Part shown: piece by piece, positions 1 through 7,523 of the stretch
How positions within the stretch are numbered: position 1 is the stretch's first letter
Layout: each line of letters opens with the position of its first letter
Origin: Streptococcaceae bacterium
GTDB taxonomy: Bacteria; Bacillota; Bacilli; Lactobacillales; Streptococcaceae
Direction: 5' to 3'
DNA length: 12,801 nucleotides
Assembly: GCA_031259195.1 (NCBI GenBank)
Contig: JAIRLR010000053.1
Coordinates: forward strand, 1-12,801
The notes under the pieces: generated by a model
Told to the model about the DNA's origin: nothing
What the model saw: the letters and a program-made list of their open reading frames with translations, nothing else
Databases searched by the model: none
Position numbers and translations under genes: made by a program

Positions 1-25
1 GATTTCCCTACTCAAAATTTAGTTA

Positions 26-54
26 AGTATAAATTTACTAAATTTTAAGAAAAA
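26..54 (-). promoter_or_regulatory. Weak candidate promoter for the next downstream operon
   Basis: On the minus strand, TATACT (31 to 26) matches 5 of 6 bases of the -10 consensus. The hexamer 17 nt upstream (TTTTTC, 54 to 49) is a poor -35, but it lies in a run of A and T that could act like an UP element. The -10 sits inside a short inverted repeat, TTTAGT (18-23) / ACTAAA (37-42). This is speculative because AT-rich DNA yields such matches by chance. Confidence 0.2.
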
Positions 55-102
55 ATTTTTTTAGCTTTGGGACATTTTCGATGAACATCTATCAAGACAT
101 TA

Positions 103-131
103 TCACTGAGCAGCGACACCCTGCTCAGTGA
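103..131 (-). terminator. Perfect 11-bp hairpin after adk (possible terminator or processing site)
   Basis: TCACTGAGCAG at 103-113 and CTGCTCAGTGA at 121-131 are perfect reverse complements around a 7-nt loop, starting 40 nt past the adk stop. The stem is GC-rich compared with its surroundings. On the transcribed (minus) strand it is followed by TAATGTCTTG and not by a T-run, so it does not meet the usual criteria for an intrinsic terminator. It could be a weak or factor-assisted terminator, an RNase-resistant 3' end, or a leader element for the next gene. Confidence 0.45.
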
Positions 132-170
132 CATTTCAAAGATCATTGACGAGAATACAAAATAGTGTTA

Positions 171-821
171 TCATGCTTTCTCAATAATTGTTTTAACATC
201 TGCAAAAACTAAATCAATGTCACGATTGCCATCAATATTATGAACCAATCCTTGTTTTTCATAATAAGCAAGAATTGGTTGACTTTGTCTCATGTTAATG
301 TCTAAGCGATTTTTAACCGTTTCAGGTTTATCATCATCTCGTTGATAAAAGTTATGCTCACCACAGCGATCACAAACTCCTTCAATTTTTGGTGGATTAT
401 TTAACTTATGATAAGTTGCTCCACAATCGCGACAAATAAAACGACCGGCTAAACGCTCTATCAAAATCGCTGGTGCTACTTGAATATTAATCACTGCGTC
501 AATTTTTTTTTGCAACTCAACTAGCATGCTATCCAGTGCTTTAGCTTGCTTAATTGTTCTTGGAAAACCATCTAACAAAAAACCACCGTTAACATCACTT
601 TCTGATAAACGTTCTTTAACAATCTCATTGGTCACTTTATCAGAGACTAATTCTCCCTTCTCAATAAAAGCTTTTGCTTCTAGTCCAAGCTTTGTTTGCT
701 TTTTCATTGCCGAGCGAAACATATCGCCTGTAGAGATTTGCAAAATATTAAAAGTGGCAACGATTTGCTGCGTCTGCGTACCTTTACCTGCGCCAGGTAA
801 GCCCATAATTAATAAATTCAT
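171..821 (-). CDS. adk: Adenylate kinase (zinc-LID type)
   Basis: Cytosolic adenylate kinase, which interconverts ATP and AMP with two ADP and so balances the adenylate pool. The 216-residue length is typical of the long bacterial form. The P-loop GLPGAGKG is at residues 7-14, the DGFPRT motif at 84-89, and the LID has four cysteines (C130, C133, C150, C153) spaced as a structural zinc site, which is common in Gram-positive enzymes. The gene is the last of the operon in this window and starts 13 nt after the secY stop. Its Shine-Dalgarno AAAGGAT overlaps the secY stop codon, suggesting coupled translation. The secY-adk order is the usual Firmicute arrangement. Nothing looks damaged. Confidence 0.98.
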   Translation of the reverse strand: MNLLIMGLPGAGKGTQTQQIVATFNILQISTGDMFRSAMKKQTKLGLEAKAFIEKGELVSDKVTNEIVKERLSESDVNGGFLLDGFPRTIKQAKALDSMLVELQKKIDAVINIQVAPAILIERLAGRFICRDCGATYHKLNNPPKIEGVCDRCGEHNFYQRDDDKPETVKNRLDINMRQSQPILAYYEKQGLVHNIDGNRDIDLVFADVKTIIEKA

Positions 822-834
822 CTAAGACTATCCT

Positions 835-2160
835 TTAATCTTCAGTATTGATAAAGCCAACATACCGGCGTTTTAACATTAAGCCTTCCAGTTGCTTAGC
901 AGCTTCTAAAGCCACGCCAATAATAATCAGCAAACTTGTTCCACCAAGTCCTAGCCCCTTTAAAGCTTTATTGTTTTCGCCAATAATCACAGAAGCAACA
1001 ATCGGTAATAAGGCTATAACTCCTAAGAAAAGAGCACCAGCCGTTGATAAGCGCATCAATAATTTTGAAACATAATCCTCTGTTCCTTTACCTGGGCGAA
1101 CACGCGGAATATATGAACCTTGCTTTTGCAAATTTTCTGCTAACTTTTCAGGATTAACCTGCACAAAAGCATAAAAAAACGTAAATCCTACAATCAACAA
1201 AGCATAAAGAATTCCACCCGGAAGTGTTTGATAACTAAAAATATACATCATAGTATCAACCCACTTATGTTCACTTAATGACGGCATCCAAGTAGATAGA
1301 GTTTGAATCACCGCACTTGGAATTGTAACAATCGAACTAGCAAAAATAACCGGCATTACTCCCGCAGCGTTCACTTTCAGTGGCAAATAAGAGCTTGTTG
1401 GGGCACCTTGAACGCGCTTTGTGTACTGAATAGGAATCTTACGTTCTGCTTGTTGCACAAAAGTTGTAACAGTAACAATGATAATAACTGCCAATAATAA
1501 AGCAATAATAAAAATAACCGACTTCCAAATGTCAGATGAAGAAATGTTAACAAAATAATCATCCCACAAATCTTTAATACTAGATGGCACCGAAGAGATA
1601 ATCCCCGCAAAGATAATCATCGAGACACCATTGCCAAAACCTTTTTCCGTAATTTGTTCACCTAGCCAGTTAACAAACATGGTTCCTGTTGTTAAAATCA
1701 AACCAATTAAAATAAAAGTTCCAGGTGTTGGCTTTGTTACTAAGCCTTGTTGCGACATGCCATTAAATAAAGTTGTAATTCCAATGGACTGAAGAAACGC
1801 TACAATAAGAGTAAGATAACGAGTTACTTGATTTAACTTCTTGCGCCCAACTTCACCTTGCTTAGACCATTCAACAAATTTCGGAACAATATCCATTTGC
1901 AACAATTGAATAACAACAGAAGCTGTAATTGACGGTGATACGCCCATTGCAAAAACAGAAAAATTTTGCATCCCGCCACCACTAATAAGACTCATCTGAT
2001 TTAAAAACGGCATATCTTGCAACTTGCTTAATACATGGGCATTAACACCAGGAACTGTGATATGAGTTCCCACACGAAAAACAAATAAAACAAAAACAGT
2101 AAATAAAATTTTTGATCGAATTTCCCTTACATTGAAAGCATTTTTCAATAATTTAAACAT
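835..2160 (-). CDS. secY: Preprotein translocase channel subunit SecY
   Basis: Integral membrane pore of the Sec translocon, which with SecE and SecG passes unfolded proteins across or into the cytoplasmic membrane. At 441 residues it has the family length and the pattern of about ten membrane segments, the first at roughly residues 17-36 (ILFTVFVLFVF). The plug region with ISGGGMQNFSVFAMG lies near 59-73. The large cytoplasmic loops that contact SecA and the ribosome are recognisable at about 236-250 (QQAERKIPIQYTKR) and 336-363 (NPEKLAENLQKQG, PRVRPGKGT). The ATG overlaps the rplO stop as TAATG, with a GAGGTGAT Shine-Dalgarno inside rplO, so translation is probably coupled to L15. Confidence 0.98.
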   Translation of the reverse strand: MFKLLKNAFNVREIRSKILFTVFVLFVFRVGTHITVPGVNAHVLSKLQDMPFLNQMSLISGGGMQNFSVFAMGVSPSITASVVIQLLQMDIVPKFVEWSKQGEVGRKKLNQVTRYLTLIVAFLQSIGITTLFNGMSQQGLVTKPTPGTFILIGLILTTGTMFVNWLGEQITEKGFGNGVSMIIFAGIISSVPSSIKDLWDDYFVNISSSDIWKSVIFIIALLLAVIIIVTVTTFVQQAERKIPIQYTKRVQGAPTSSYLPLKVNAAGVMPVIFASSIVTIPSAVIQTLSTWMPSLSEHKWVDTMMYIFSYQTLPGGILYALLIVGFTFFYAFVQVNPEKLAENLQKQGSYIPRVRPGKGTEDYVSKLLMRLSTAGALFLGVIALLPIVASVIIGENNKALKGLGLGGTSLLIIIGVALEAAKQLEGLMLKRRYVGFINTED

Positions 2161-2600
2161 TAGATCACCTCAATTGCTCCTCCAGCTGCAACAATTGCTT
2201 CTTCAGCCGCCTTAGAGAATTTTGCGGCTTTAACCGTTAATCTTTTTGTTAACTCACCATTAGCCAGCACTTTAACACCAGATTTCTCATTTTTTACAAT
2301 TCCTGCATCAACTAGTACTACTGGCGTTACTTCAAAGCCATTATCAAAACGATTTAAAACATCCAAGTTAATAATTGCATACTCTTTATGATTAATATTT
2401 GTAAATCCACGTTTTGGCAAACGACGGAATAATGGCGTTTGTCCACCTTCAAATCCCAGACGAACACCACCACCAGAACGAGCTTTTTGCCCCTTTTGAC
2501 CGCGGCCTGAAGTCTTACCATTGCCAGAAGAAGTTCCGCGACCAACACGATTGCATCTGCTACGAGAGCCTTTGGCAGGTTTTAATTCATGAAGCTTCAT
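2160..2600 (-). CDS. rplO: Large-subunit ribosomal protein L15
   Basis: L15 is a late-assembling 50S protein that binds 23S rRNA. The 146-residue product has the family's long basic, glycine-rich N-terminal arm ([20 protein letters not shown] at about 22-41, then RLPKRGF near 61-67) and the globular C-terminal domain ending GGAIEVI. The ATG is preceded by GAAGGTG with a 7-nt gap. Upstream, rpmD is separated from it by 244 nt, mostly repeat element E1, whereas spacers elsewhere in this operon are mostly 10-60 nt. The L15 reading frame itself is intact, and its stop codon overlaps the secY start by one base. Confidence 0.98.
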   Translation of the reverse strand: MKLHELKPAKGSRSRCNRVGRGTSSGNGKTSGRGQKGQKARSGGGVRLGFEGGQTPLFRRLPKRGFTNINHKEYAIINLDVLNRFDNGFEVTPVVLVDAGIVKNEKSGVKVLANGELTKRLTVKAAKFSKAAEEAIVAAGGAIEVI

Positions 2601-2649
2601 TTATAGGCACCTTCTTTAATTTTTAAGTTCAGCGATTATACTTCTTTAA

Positions 2650-2876
2650 GAGCCTGTCCAAGATCTCTAATGAAATGAATCCCGCTATACAAATTGTAAT
2701 CAAGCAAAGCTTGAAACAATTTGTAATAGCCCGACAGGTTTTTTGAGCTATTTTTTCACAATTTGAGGCAAAAAACGCAGATTAGCGAAGCGTTGGTTCT
2801 AAATTGAGGCTTTTTAACGAAAAAGTGTGGAAAAAGAGCCAAAATCATTCATCATTATGAGATCTTGGACAGGTTC
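2650..2876. mobile_element. MITE-like hairpin repeat copy E1, inserted in the end of rpmD
   Basis: This 227-bp element is bounded by GAGCCTGTCC (left) and GGACAGGTTC (right, reverse complement GAACCTGTCC). It is flanked by TAA at 2647-2649 and at 2877-2879, consistent with a 2-3 bp target duplication (TA or TNA). The two termini match at 17 of 18 bases, and most of the element outside a nested 61-bp segment folds back on itself. It shares long blocks with the copy at 9887-10045, for example TGAGCTATTTTTTCACAATT and TTTTTAACGAAAAAGTGTGG. It has no transposase gene, so it would have to be moved in trans. GAG-type ends with TA/TNA duplications are known in IS5-family subgroups, and IS630 elements also duplicate TA; assignment to either family is inference. 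Confidence 0.85.
2681..2741. repeat. 61-bp nested hairpin insertion within E1
   Basis: Aligning E1 with E2 shows a 61-nt segment present only here, between the shared blocks ATGAAATGAAT and TTTGAGCTATTT. It is itself an inverted repeat. GCTATACAAATTGT (2684-2697) pairs with ACAATTTGTAATAGC (2716-2730) with one bulged base, and CAAGC (2701-2705) pairs with GCTTG (2709-2713) around AAA. Its right edge contains GACAGGTT (2733-2740), which is the same octamer as the element terminus. It may be a second small element, or a piece of a longer parent that E2 has lost. Confidence 0.65.
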
Positions 2877-3045
2877 TAACATCAACCAAATGCGATACAG
2901 TTGTCAGCATGCCACGAATTGCTACATTATCAGGCTTAACAACTGTGCTATGTAATTTTTTTAATCCCAATGCTTTCACCGTATCACGTTGATTTTGAGG
3001 ACGTCCGATTACTGATTTAGTTAAAGTTACTTTTAATTCAGCCAT
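2845..3045 (-). CDS. rpmD: Large-subunit ribosomal protein L30 with element-derived C-terminal tail
   Basis: L30 is a small 50S protein. Residues 1-56 are a textbook L30 (start [22 protein letters not shown] near 24-29, AIRGM near 42-46, SHLVDV at 51-56). Firmicute L30 normally ends two to four residues later, at about 59-60 in total. Here codon 57 crosses into repeat E1, and the frame reads [10 protein letters not shown] before a TGA inside the repeat, giving 66 residues. Excising E1 with one target copy gives VDVKEV and TAA, a normal end of 59 residues. The tail therefore looks acquired by insertion. The ATG has a strong AAGGAGGAG Shine-Dalgarno. It starts 12 nt after rpsE and is probably functional, since the altered part is only the extreme C-terminus. 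Confidence 0.96.
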   Translation of the reverse strand: MAELKVTLTKSVIGRPQNQRDTVKALGLKKLHSTVVKPDNVAIRGMLTTVSHLVDVRTCPRSHNDE

Positions 3046-3057
3046 TCTCTCTCCTCC

Positions 3058-3558
3058 TTAAGCCATTAGATTATCAACACAAACACCGCGCAGCTGAGAC
3101 ATAACGTTTATTCTTTTTAACTGCTGCAATCCATCAACAGTTGCCCGAACAACATTGATTGGCGTATTGGAACCTAAAGATTTAGAAGTGATATCGGCAA
3201 TTCCTGCCAACTCCAATACAGCACGAGTCGAACCACCAGCGGCAACTCCTGAGCCTTCTACTGTCGGTTTCATTAAAATACGTCCACCACCAAAGACACC
3301 GATTACCTCATGCGGAATCGTTGTACCGACCATTGGCACTTCAATTAAGTTCTTCTTCGCTGATTCAATAGCTTTGCGAATCGCTTCAGGAACTTCTTGA
3401 GCTTTCCCTGTTCCAAATCCTACGTGTCCATTTTTATCACCAACCACAACTAAAGCAGCAAAACGCAAACGACGTCCACCTTTTACAACCTTCGTTACAC
3501 GGTTAATGGCTACAACACGATCTTCCAAGTCCAAAGTTTTTGGATCAATATAAACCAT
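3058..3558 (-). CDS. rpsE: Small-subunit ribosomal protein S5
   Basis: S5 is a 30S protein at the mRNA entry side that contributes to decoding fidelity. The product has 166 residues, with the N-terminal dsRNA-binding-like domain and its loop VKGGRR at 25-30, then [20 protein letters not shown] at 44-63. The second domain contains [12 protein letters not shown] (83-94) and [12 protein letters not shown] (129-140). The last roughly 18 residues are less conserved than the rest and include a cysteine. The ATG lies 11 nt after AGGAGG, a slightly long spacing, but it matches the family start MVYIDP. It sits between rplR (19 nt) and rpmD (12 nt), as in the standard spc order. Confidence 0.98.
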   Translation of the reverse strand: MVYIDPKTLDLEDRVVAINRVTKVVKGGRRLRFAALVVVGDKNGHVGFGTGKAQEVPEAIRKAIESAKKNLIEVPMVGTTIPHEVIGVFGGGRILMKPTVEGSGVAAGGSTRAVLELAGIADITSKSLGSNTPINVVRATVDGLQQLKRINVMSQLRGVCVDNLMA

Positions 3559-3577
3559 GAATGTGTATTCCTCCTTT

Positions 3578-3934
3578 TTAAAATTCTAACCCATTTTCAC
3601 GTGCTGCTTGTGCTAAAGCTTGTACGCGTCCATGGTAAAGGTACCCACCACGGTCAAAGACAACTGTCTTAATGCCTTTTGCAAGAGAGCGCTCAGCAAC
3701 TAATTTCCCAACAGCAGACGCTTTTTTGGTTTTTGTTTCATCTGAAATTTCTTTATCTAATGTCGAGGCACTTGCAAGCGTCACACCCTTTATATCATCA
3801 ATTACTTGAGCATAAATGTTTGAATTTGAACGAAAAACATTCAAACGTGGGCGCTTTTCAGTACCAGAGAGTCTATTTCTAACACGCATATGACGCATCT
3901 TACGTATTTTATTTTTATCTGGTTTTAAAATCAA
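3578..3934 (-). CDS. rplR: Large-subunit ribosomal protein L18 (TTG start)
   Basis: L18 binds 5S rRNA together with L5 and helps form the central protuberance of the 50S subunit. The sequence shows [38 protein letters not shown] and the C-terminal [21 protein letters not shown] place the start at TTG 3934, giving 118 residues beginning (M)[16 protein letters not shown] lies 6 nt upstream of it, and it matches the family start. A GTG three codons earlier (3943) overlaps that Shine-Dalgarno and is unlikely to be used. The upstream gap to rplF is 92 nt and AT-rich; I see no convincing promoter in it. Confidence 0.97.
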   Translation of the reverse strand: MILKPDKNKIRKMRHMRVRNRLSGTEKRPRLNVFRSNSNIYAQVIDDIKGVTLASASTLDKEISDETKTKKASAVGKLVAERSLAKGIKTVVFDRGGYLYHGRVQALAQAARENGLEF

Positions 3935-4026
3935 ATCTTTCACCTTCTGATTATTTATTTTATTTACTATTTTTGCAATAATTATGACTTAAAATCGTAG
4001 CAAAGACGCTAGGTAAAATTAAAATT

Positions 4027-4563
4027 TTATTTACCAGTCTTACCTTCTTTACGCTTAACATACTCCCCAACATAACGCACACCCTTACCTTTATATGGCT
4101 CTGGTGGACGAAGAGAGCGAATATAAGCAGCTGTTTGTCCAACAACTTCTTTATTTGATCCTTCAATAATAATTGACATTGCCGACGGAACGGTAAAAGT
4201 TATTCCTGCTGGAGCTTCAACTACATCCGGATGAGACTTTCCTAAGCTAAGTTCAAGATTTTTACCTTTAAGCTGAACACGGTAACCAACTCCGTGTAAT
4301 TCTAATTCTTTTTTAAAGCCAGCACTCACACCAACAACCATATTATTAAAATTCGCACGTGTTGTGCCATGAATAGTTTTCATCTCTTTGCTATCGTCCG
4401 GACGTGTAAAAGTTACTTCATTTCCTTTTTGTTTCATTTGAATTTTTGAAGAAAGAATACGCGATAACTCCCCTTTTGGGCCTTTAACAATAACGTTGCT
4501 ACCCTCTGCTTTAACTTCAACACCAGCTGGTAATACAACTTTTTTTTTACCTATACGACTCAT
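4027..4563 (-). CDS. rplF: Large-subunit ribosomal protein L6
   Basis: L6 is a two-domain 50S protein near the factor-binding site. The 178-residue product begins MSRIGKK and contains [10 protein letters not shown] (about 27-36) and the signature [18 protein letters not shown] (149-166) near the C-terminus, so it is full length. The start has a strong AAGGAGGTG with a 6-nt gap. It lies between rpsH (61 nt upstream) and rplR. No irregularities are visible. Confidence 0.98.
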   Translation of the reverse strand: MSRIGKKKVVLPAGVEVKAEGSNVIVKGPKGELSRILSSKIQMKQKGNEVTFTRPDDSKEMKTIHGTTRANFNNMVVGVSAGFKKELELHGVGYRVQLKGKNLELSLGKSHPDVVEAPAGITFTVPSAMSIIIEGSNKEVVGQTAAYIRSLRPPEPYKGKGVRYVGEYVKRKEGKTGK

Positions 4564-4624
4564 TTATGGCACCTCCTTTTTTGTGTCATTTGCTAAAGTT
4601 CACCTATCTAGTAAAGATTTTTAA

Positions 4625-5023
4625 TTACCAAACATATGCGATAACTTCGCCACCGATATTACGATTACGAGCTTCTTTATCTGTCAACAAACCTTCTGAA
4701 GTCGAAATAATCGCAACTCCTAAACCATTTAACACTTTAGGAACCTCGTTACTTTTCGCATATTGACGCAAACCAGGTTTTGAAATACGTTTTAAATTTG
4801 TAATAACACGTTCGCCGTCTTTCGTATATTTCAAGAACACACGAATGATTCCTTGCTTATCGTCTTCTACATACTCAACATTTTTAACGAAACCTTCTTT
4901 TTTCAAGATTTCGGCAATGTCACGTTTCATTTTTGATGCAGGTACTTCTAATGTTTTATGTTTTACCATATTAGCATTGCGAATGCGTGTTAGAAAATCT
5001 GCAATTGGATCTGTCATGACCAT
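4625..5023 (-). CDS. rpsH: Small-subunit ribosomal protein S8
   Basis: S8 is a primary 16S rRNA-binding protein of the 30S platform, and in some bacteria it is the translational repressor of the spc operon. The product has 132 residues, begins [18 protein letters not shown] and ends with the conserved [20 protein letters not shown] then VIAYVW. The ATG at 5023 has GGAGGG about 9 nt upstream; an ATG two codons inside is also possible but less typical for Lactobacillales. The bases between the Shine-Dalgarno and the start contain ATGCTTTAATG, a two-codon frame ending on the true start, probably by chance. It follows rpsZ by 41 nt. Confidence 0.98.
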   Translation of the reverse strand: MVMTDPIADFLTRIRNANMVKHKTLEVPASKMKRDIAEILKKEGFVKNVEYVEDDKQGIIRVFLKYTKDGERVITNLKRISKPGLRQYAKSNEVPKVLNGLGVAIISTSEGLLTDKEARNRNIGGEVIAYVW

Positions 5024-5064
5024 TAAAGCATTCCCTCCTTTTTAAGGATTTAAGAAACTTTTCC

Positions 5065-5250
5065 TCACCAACTTGCTTTGCGCACTCCCGGAATCTGACC
5101 TTTGTAGGCAAGTTCACGAAAGCAAATGCGGCAAAGATGAAATTTACGATAAACTGAATGAGGACGTCCACAACGTTCACAACGTGTATAGCTTCGCGTT
5201 GAAAACTTTGCAGGACGTTTTTGTTTTGCAATCATTGATTTTTTTGCCAT
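5065..5250 (-). CDS. rpsZ: Small-subunit ribosomal protein S14, zinc-binding type
   Basis: This is the short (61-residue) zinc form of S14, a late 30S head protein. Four cysteines, C24, C27, C40 and C43, form the CxxC...CxxC zinc ribbon that the longer zinc-free paralogue lacks. The C-terminal [11 protein letters not shown] is characteristic. AGGAGG sits 11 nt before the ATG. It occupies the normal slot between rplE and rpsH. Many Gram-positives also carry a zinc-independent S14 elsewhere, induced when zinc is scarce; none is in this window. Confidence 0.98.
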   Translation of the reverse strand: MAKKSMIAKQKRPAKFSTRSYTRCERCGRPHSVYRKFHLCRICFRELAYKGQIPGVRKASW

Positions 5251-5282
5251 TTTTAATTTTGCCTCCTTTTCCTACTAATTTA

Positions 5283-5822
5283 TTATTTTTGAAACGGCAT
5301 GCCCAGTTGTGCAAGTAACTCACGACCTTCTTCATCAGTATTTGCCGTTGTTACAATCACAACTTCCATCCCCCGAACTTTATCTACCAAATCATAATCC
5401 ACTTCTGGAAAGATCAACTGCTCTCTTATACCTAAGGTATAATTTCCACGACCATCAAAGGATTTTACCGATACTCCATGAAAATCACGAACCCGCGGCA
5501 GAGCAACTGTTACTAGCTTATCTAAGAATTCATACATTCTAACTCCTCGTAGGGTTACTTTCGCCCCAATCGGCATACCCTCACGCAAACGAAAAGCAGC
5601 GATTGATTTCTTCGCTTTAGTAATGATCGGTTTTTGACCGGAGATTAATGCTAACTCTTCTACTGCTTTATCTAGATTTTTAACATTTGAAACCGCATCA
5701 CCAACACCCATATTAATCACAATCTTTTCCACTTTAGGCGCTTGCATAATTGAAGTATAGCTAAATTTTTCAATCAAAGCTTTAACAACTTCTTTAGTGT
5801 ATCTCTCTTTTAGACGGCTCAT
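5283..5822 (-). CDS. rplE: Large-subunit ribosomal protein L5
   Basis: L5 binds 5S rRNA with L18 and contacts the P-site tRNA elbow. The product has the family length of 179 residues. It shows [25 protein letters not shown] (33-44), [19 protein letters not shown] then [10 protein letters not shown] (61-90), and the C-terminal [13 protein letters not shown]. The start has GGAGG with a 9-nt gap. It sits 23 nt downstream of rplX and 32 nt upstream of rpsZ, the standard order. The frame is intact. Confidence 0.98.
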   Translation of the reverse strand: MSRLKERYTKEVVKALIEKFSYTSIMQAPKVEKIVINMGVGDAVSNVKNLDKAVEELALISGQKPIITKAKKSIAAFRLREGMPIGAKVTLRGVRMYEFLDKLVTVALPRVRDFHGVSVKSFDGRGNYTLGIREQLIFPEVDYDLVDKVRGMEVVIVTTANTDEEGRELLAQLGMPFQK

Positions 5823-5845
5823 TAAATGAATCCTCCTTCCTTGAA

Positions 5846-6154
5846 CTAATTATCTAGGATTTCGCCAGATTTTTTATTATAACGAACCTTCTTGCCATCA
5901 ATTTGTTTTTTGCCTATACGAGCTGCAATGCCATTTTTATCTAACACTTGCACATTAGATGCGTGAATTGGCGCTTCTGCTTCAATAATACCGCCTTGTT
6001 GATTAGCATTATTTGGCTTTTGATGTTTTTTAAACTTGTTAACACCTTCAACAATCACCTTGTCTTTTTTCGGAAAAGCGGTTAACACAACGCCTTCTTT
6101 GCCTTTATCTTTACCGCTGATCACTTTAACTCGATCGCCTTTTTTTACAAACAT
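5846..6154 (-). CDS. rplX: Large-subunit ribosomal protein L24
   Basis: L24 is an early assembly initiator of the 50S subunit and sits near the exit-tunnel opening. The KOW motif is at the N-terminus ([20 protein letters not shown]), followed by [15 protein letters not shown] and [11 protein letters not shown] chose the ATG at 6154 (102 residues, MFVKKGDRV), which matches the family start and lies 11 nt from GGAGG. An in-frame ATG at 6163 is only 2 nt from the Shine-Dalgarno, and a TTG at 6172 lies inside it, so both are rejected. Confidence 0.97.
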   Translation of the reverse strand: MFVKKGDRVKVISGKDKGKEGVVLTAFPKKDKVIVEGVNKFKKHQKPNNANQQGGIIEAEAPIHASNVQVLDKNGIAARIGKKQIDGKKVRYNKKSGEILDN

Positions 6155-6202
6155 TCTTCGCATATCCTCCAAACTACCCCCTATCCAACAAAATTCACTT
6201 TT

Positions 6203-6571
6203 TTATAACACCTCTGGAGCAAGAGAGACAATCTTCATAAAGTTTCTTTCACGCAACTCACGAGCCACTGGTCCAAAAATACGTGTCCCACGCAGACTCT
6301 TATCATCACGAATAATCACCGCTGCATTTTCATCAAATTTAATATAAGAACCATCTAGCCGACGAGCGCCAAACTTCGTGCGAACGATCACAGCTTTTAC
6401 CACTTCACCTTTTTTTACTACCCCCCCTGGAATAGCTTGTTTCACTGTTGCGACAATGATATCTCCAATATTTGCAGTTTTACGTCCAGAACCACCAAGA
6501 ACTTTAATGGTTAAAATTTCACGTGCACCAGAATTATCTGCAACTTTCAAACGACTTTCCGCTTGGATCAC
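6203..6571 (-). CDS. rplN: Large-subunit ribosomal protein L14 (GTG start)
   Basis: L14 is a highly conserved 50S protein that forms the inter-subunit bridge region and the docking site of silencing factor RsfS. The 122-residue product starts (M)[18 protein letters not shown], contains [15 protein letters not shown] and [15 protein letters not shown], and ends [12 protein letters not shown]. The start is GTG with GGGAGGAG 6 nt upstream. It marks the start of the spc gene block but follows rpsQ by only 30 nt, with no terminator or promoter visible between them, so S10 and spc appear to be one transcription unit. Confidence 0.98.
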   Translation of the reverse strand: MIQAESRLKVADNSGAREILTIKVLGGSGRKTANIGDIIVATVKQAIPGGVVKKGEVVKAVIVRTKFGARRLDGSYIKFDENAAVIIRDDKSLRGTRIFGPVARELRERNFMKIVSLAPEVL

Positions 6572-6601
6572 GTGTAACTCCTCCCTTCACAACAGTAATA
6601 A

Positions 6602-6865
6602 CTAAATAATCACAGCTTCTTCTACCACTTCTAGTAAACGAAAACGTTTAGTTGCAGATAGCGGACGAGTTTCCATAATTTTAACAACATCGCCCATTTT
6701 TGCTATGTTATCTTCATCATGTGCTTTATACTTTTTAGAGTAATTCATGCGTTTCCTATAGATCGGATGGTTTTTCTTTATTTCTACCAAAACAGTGATT
6801 GTTTTATCCATCTTATCTGAAACCACACGTCCTTGATAAACTTTACGATTATTACGCTCAACCAT
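6602..6865 (-). CDS. rpsQ: Small-subunit ribosomal protein S17
   Basis: S17 is a primary 16S rRNA binder with an OB fold. The sequence includes [28 protein letters not shown] and [21 protein letters not shown] place the start at ATG 6865 (87 residues, MVERNNRK), in line with family members beginning M(S/T)EERN. Its GGAG is 10 nt upstream. A TTG two codons earlier (6871) is 4 nt from the same Shine-Dalgarno and would add Met-Leu; it cannot be excluded. It is the last gene of the S10 block, 41 nt after rpmC. Confidence 0.97.
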   Translation of the reverse strand: MVERNNRKVYQGRVVSDKMDKTITVLVEIKKNHPIYRKRMNYSKKYKAHDEDNIAKMGDVVKIMETRPLSATKRFRLLEVVEEAVII

Positions 6866-6906
6866 AAGCAAACTTCTCCTTTCTGAGTAAAGATTTTTTG
6901 CATGTT

Positions 6907-7101
6907 TTAGTTACTTAATGTCTTTTCTCTTTGAACCGTTTTAATACGCGCAATTGTCTTGCGCACCTTTTTGATACGCGCAGTGTTTTCTAATTGACCC
7001 ACCGCTGCTTGAAAACGTAAATTAAAAAGTTCTTCTTTTAATTCTTTTTCCTTAAGCGTCAAATCTGCAGATGTTAGCTCACGAATTTCACTAACCTTCA
7101 T
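6907..7101 (-). CDS. rpmC: Large-subunit ribosomal protein L29
   Basis: L29 is a small two-helix 50S protein at the exit-tunnel rim next to L23, and it is part of the docking surface for signal recognition particle and trigger factor. The 64 residues fit the family: [34 protein letters not shown] and the basic C-terminal helix [14 protein letters not shown]. Its ATG overlaps the rplP stop in an ATGA, and AGGTG lies 7 nt upstream inside rplP. Translation is therefore probably coupled to L16. Confidence 0.98.
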   Translation of the reverse strand: MKVSEIRELTSADLTLKEKELKEELFNLRFQAAVGQLENTARIKKVRKTIARIKTVQREKTLSN

Positions 7102-7523
7102 TTTAAAACACCTACTTCCTCGCGTTTTACCACTTTTGTTCTTACTGGCAACTTATGCGAAGCAAGACGTAGTGCTTCACGTGCTATATCTTCAGGAACA
7201 CCACCAATTTCAAACATAATTTTTCCACGCTTAACAGGTGCCACCCATCCTTCAGGCGCCCCTTTACCAGAACCCATTCGAACCCCGATAGCTTTTGCTG
7301 TATAAGACTTATGAGGGAAAATCTTAATCCATACTTTCCCACCACGTTTCATAAAACGCGTCATTGCAATACGCGCTGCTTCAATCTGACGATTGGTAAT
7401 CCAATGAGAATTAAGCGTCTGCAATCCCCATTCACCAAACGTTACTGTCTTTCCGCCCTTTGCTTCGCCTTTCATCTTACCACGAAACTCACGACGATGT
7501 TTTACACGTTTTGGTACTAACAC
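7098..7523 (-). CDS. rplP: Large-subunit ribosomal protein L16 (GTG start)
   Basis: L16 is a late-assembling 50S protein beside the A site and peptidyl-transferase centre. The product is 141 residues, beginning (M)[18 protein letters not shown], with [48 protein letters not shown] and [13 protein letters not shown]. The start codon is GTG, preceded by AAAGGAGGGG with a 7-nt gap. The Shine-Dalgarno lies inside the last codons of rpsC and the frames overlap by 7 nt. The 3' end overlaps rpmC by 4 nt. Confidence 0.98.
   Translation of the reverse strand: MLVPKRVKHRREFRGKMKGEAKGGKTVTFGEWGLQTLNSHWITNRQIEAARIAMTRFMKRGGKVWIKIFPHKSYTAKAIGVRMGSGKGAPEGWVAPVKRGKIMFEIGGVPEDIAREALRLASHKLPVRTKVVKREEVGVLK

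Larger units (their letters stand above)
1..170. other. Gene-free AT-rich spacer downstream of adk
   Basis: No coding region is visible here. After the adk stop codon (171-173) the minus strand runs through a perfect hairpin (103-131) and then a very AT-rich stretch (about 1-66) with a TATACT hexamer. In related Firmicutes adk is followed by map and/or infA, rpmJ, rpsM, rpsK, rpoA and rplQ. This spacer may therefore lie between the spc operon and that next block, but this is inference because the downstream gene is outside the window. Confidence 0.6.

Noticed and set aside
2414..2626. Plus-strand open frames opposite rplO, secY, adk and other genes
   Set aside because: They run antisense to conserved ribosomal, secY or adk genes, show no family resemblance and lack good ribosome-binding sites.
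2650..2876. E1 and E2 as CRISPR repeats or integron attC-like sites
   Set aside because: There are only two distant copies with no spacer array, no cas or integrase gene, and clear insertion boundaries with target duplication.
3935..3943. rplR start at GTG 3943
   Set aside because: The GTG lies within the Shine-Dalgarno AGAAGGTG. TTG 3934 has correct spacing and matches the family N-terminus.
3935..4026. Promoter in the AT-rich 92-nt gap between rplF and rplR
   Set aside because: No -35/-10 pair with 16-18 nt spacing better than chance in AT-rich DNA.
5024..5034. Two-codon frame ATGCTTTAATG ahead of rpsH as a regulatory minicistron
   Set aside because: It is short enough to be chance, and the resident Shine-Dalgarno is well placed for the true rpsH start.
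6155..6172. rplX start at TTG 6172 or ATG 6163
   Set aside because: The TTG lies within the Shine-Dalgarno and ATG 6163 is only 2 nt from it. ATG 6154 matches L24 proteins.
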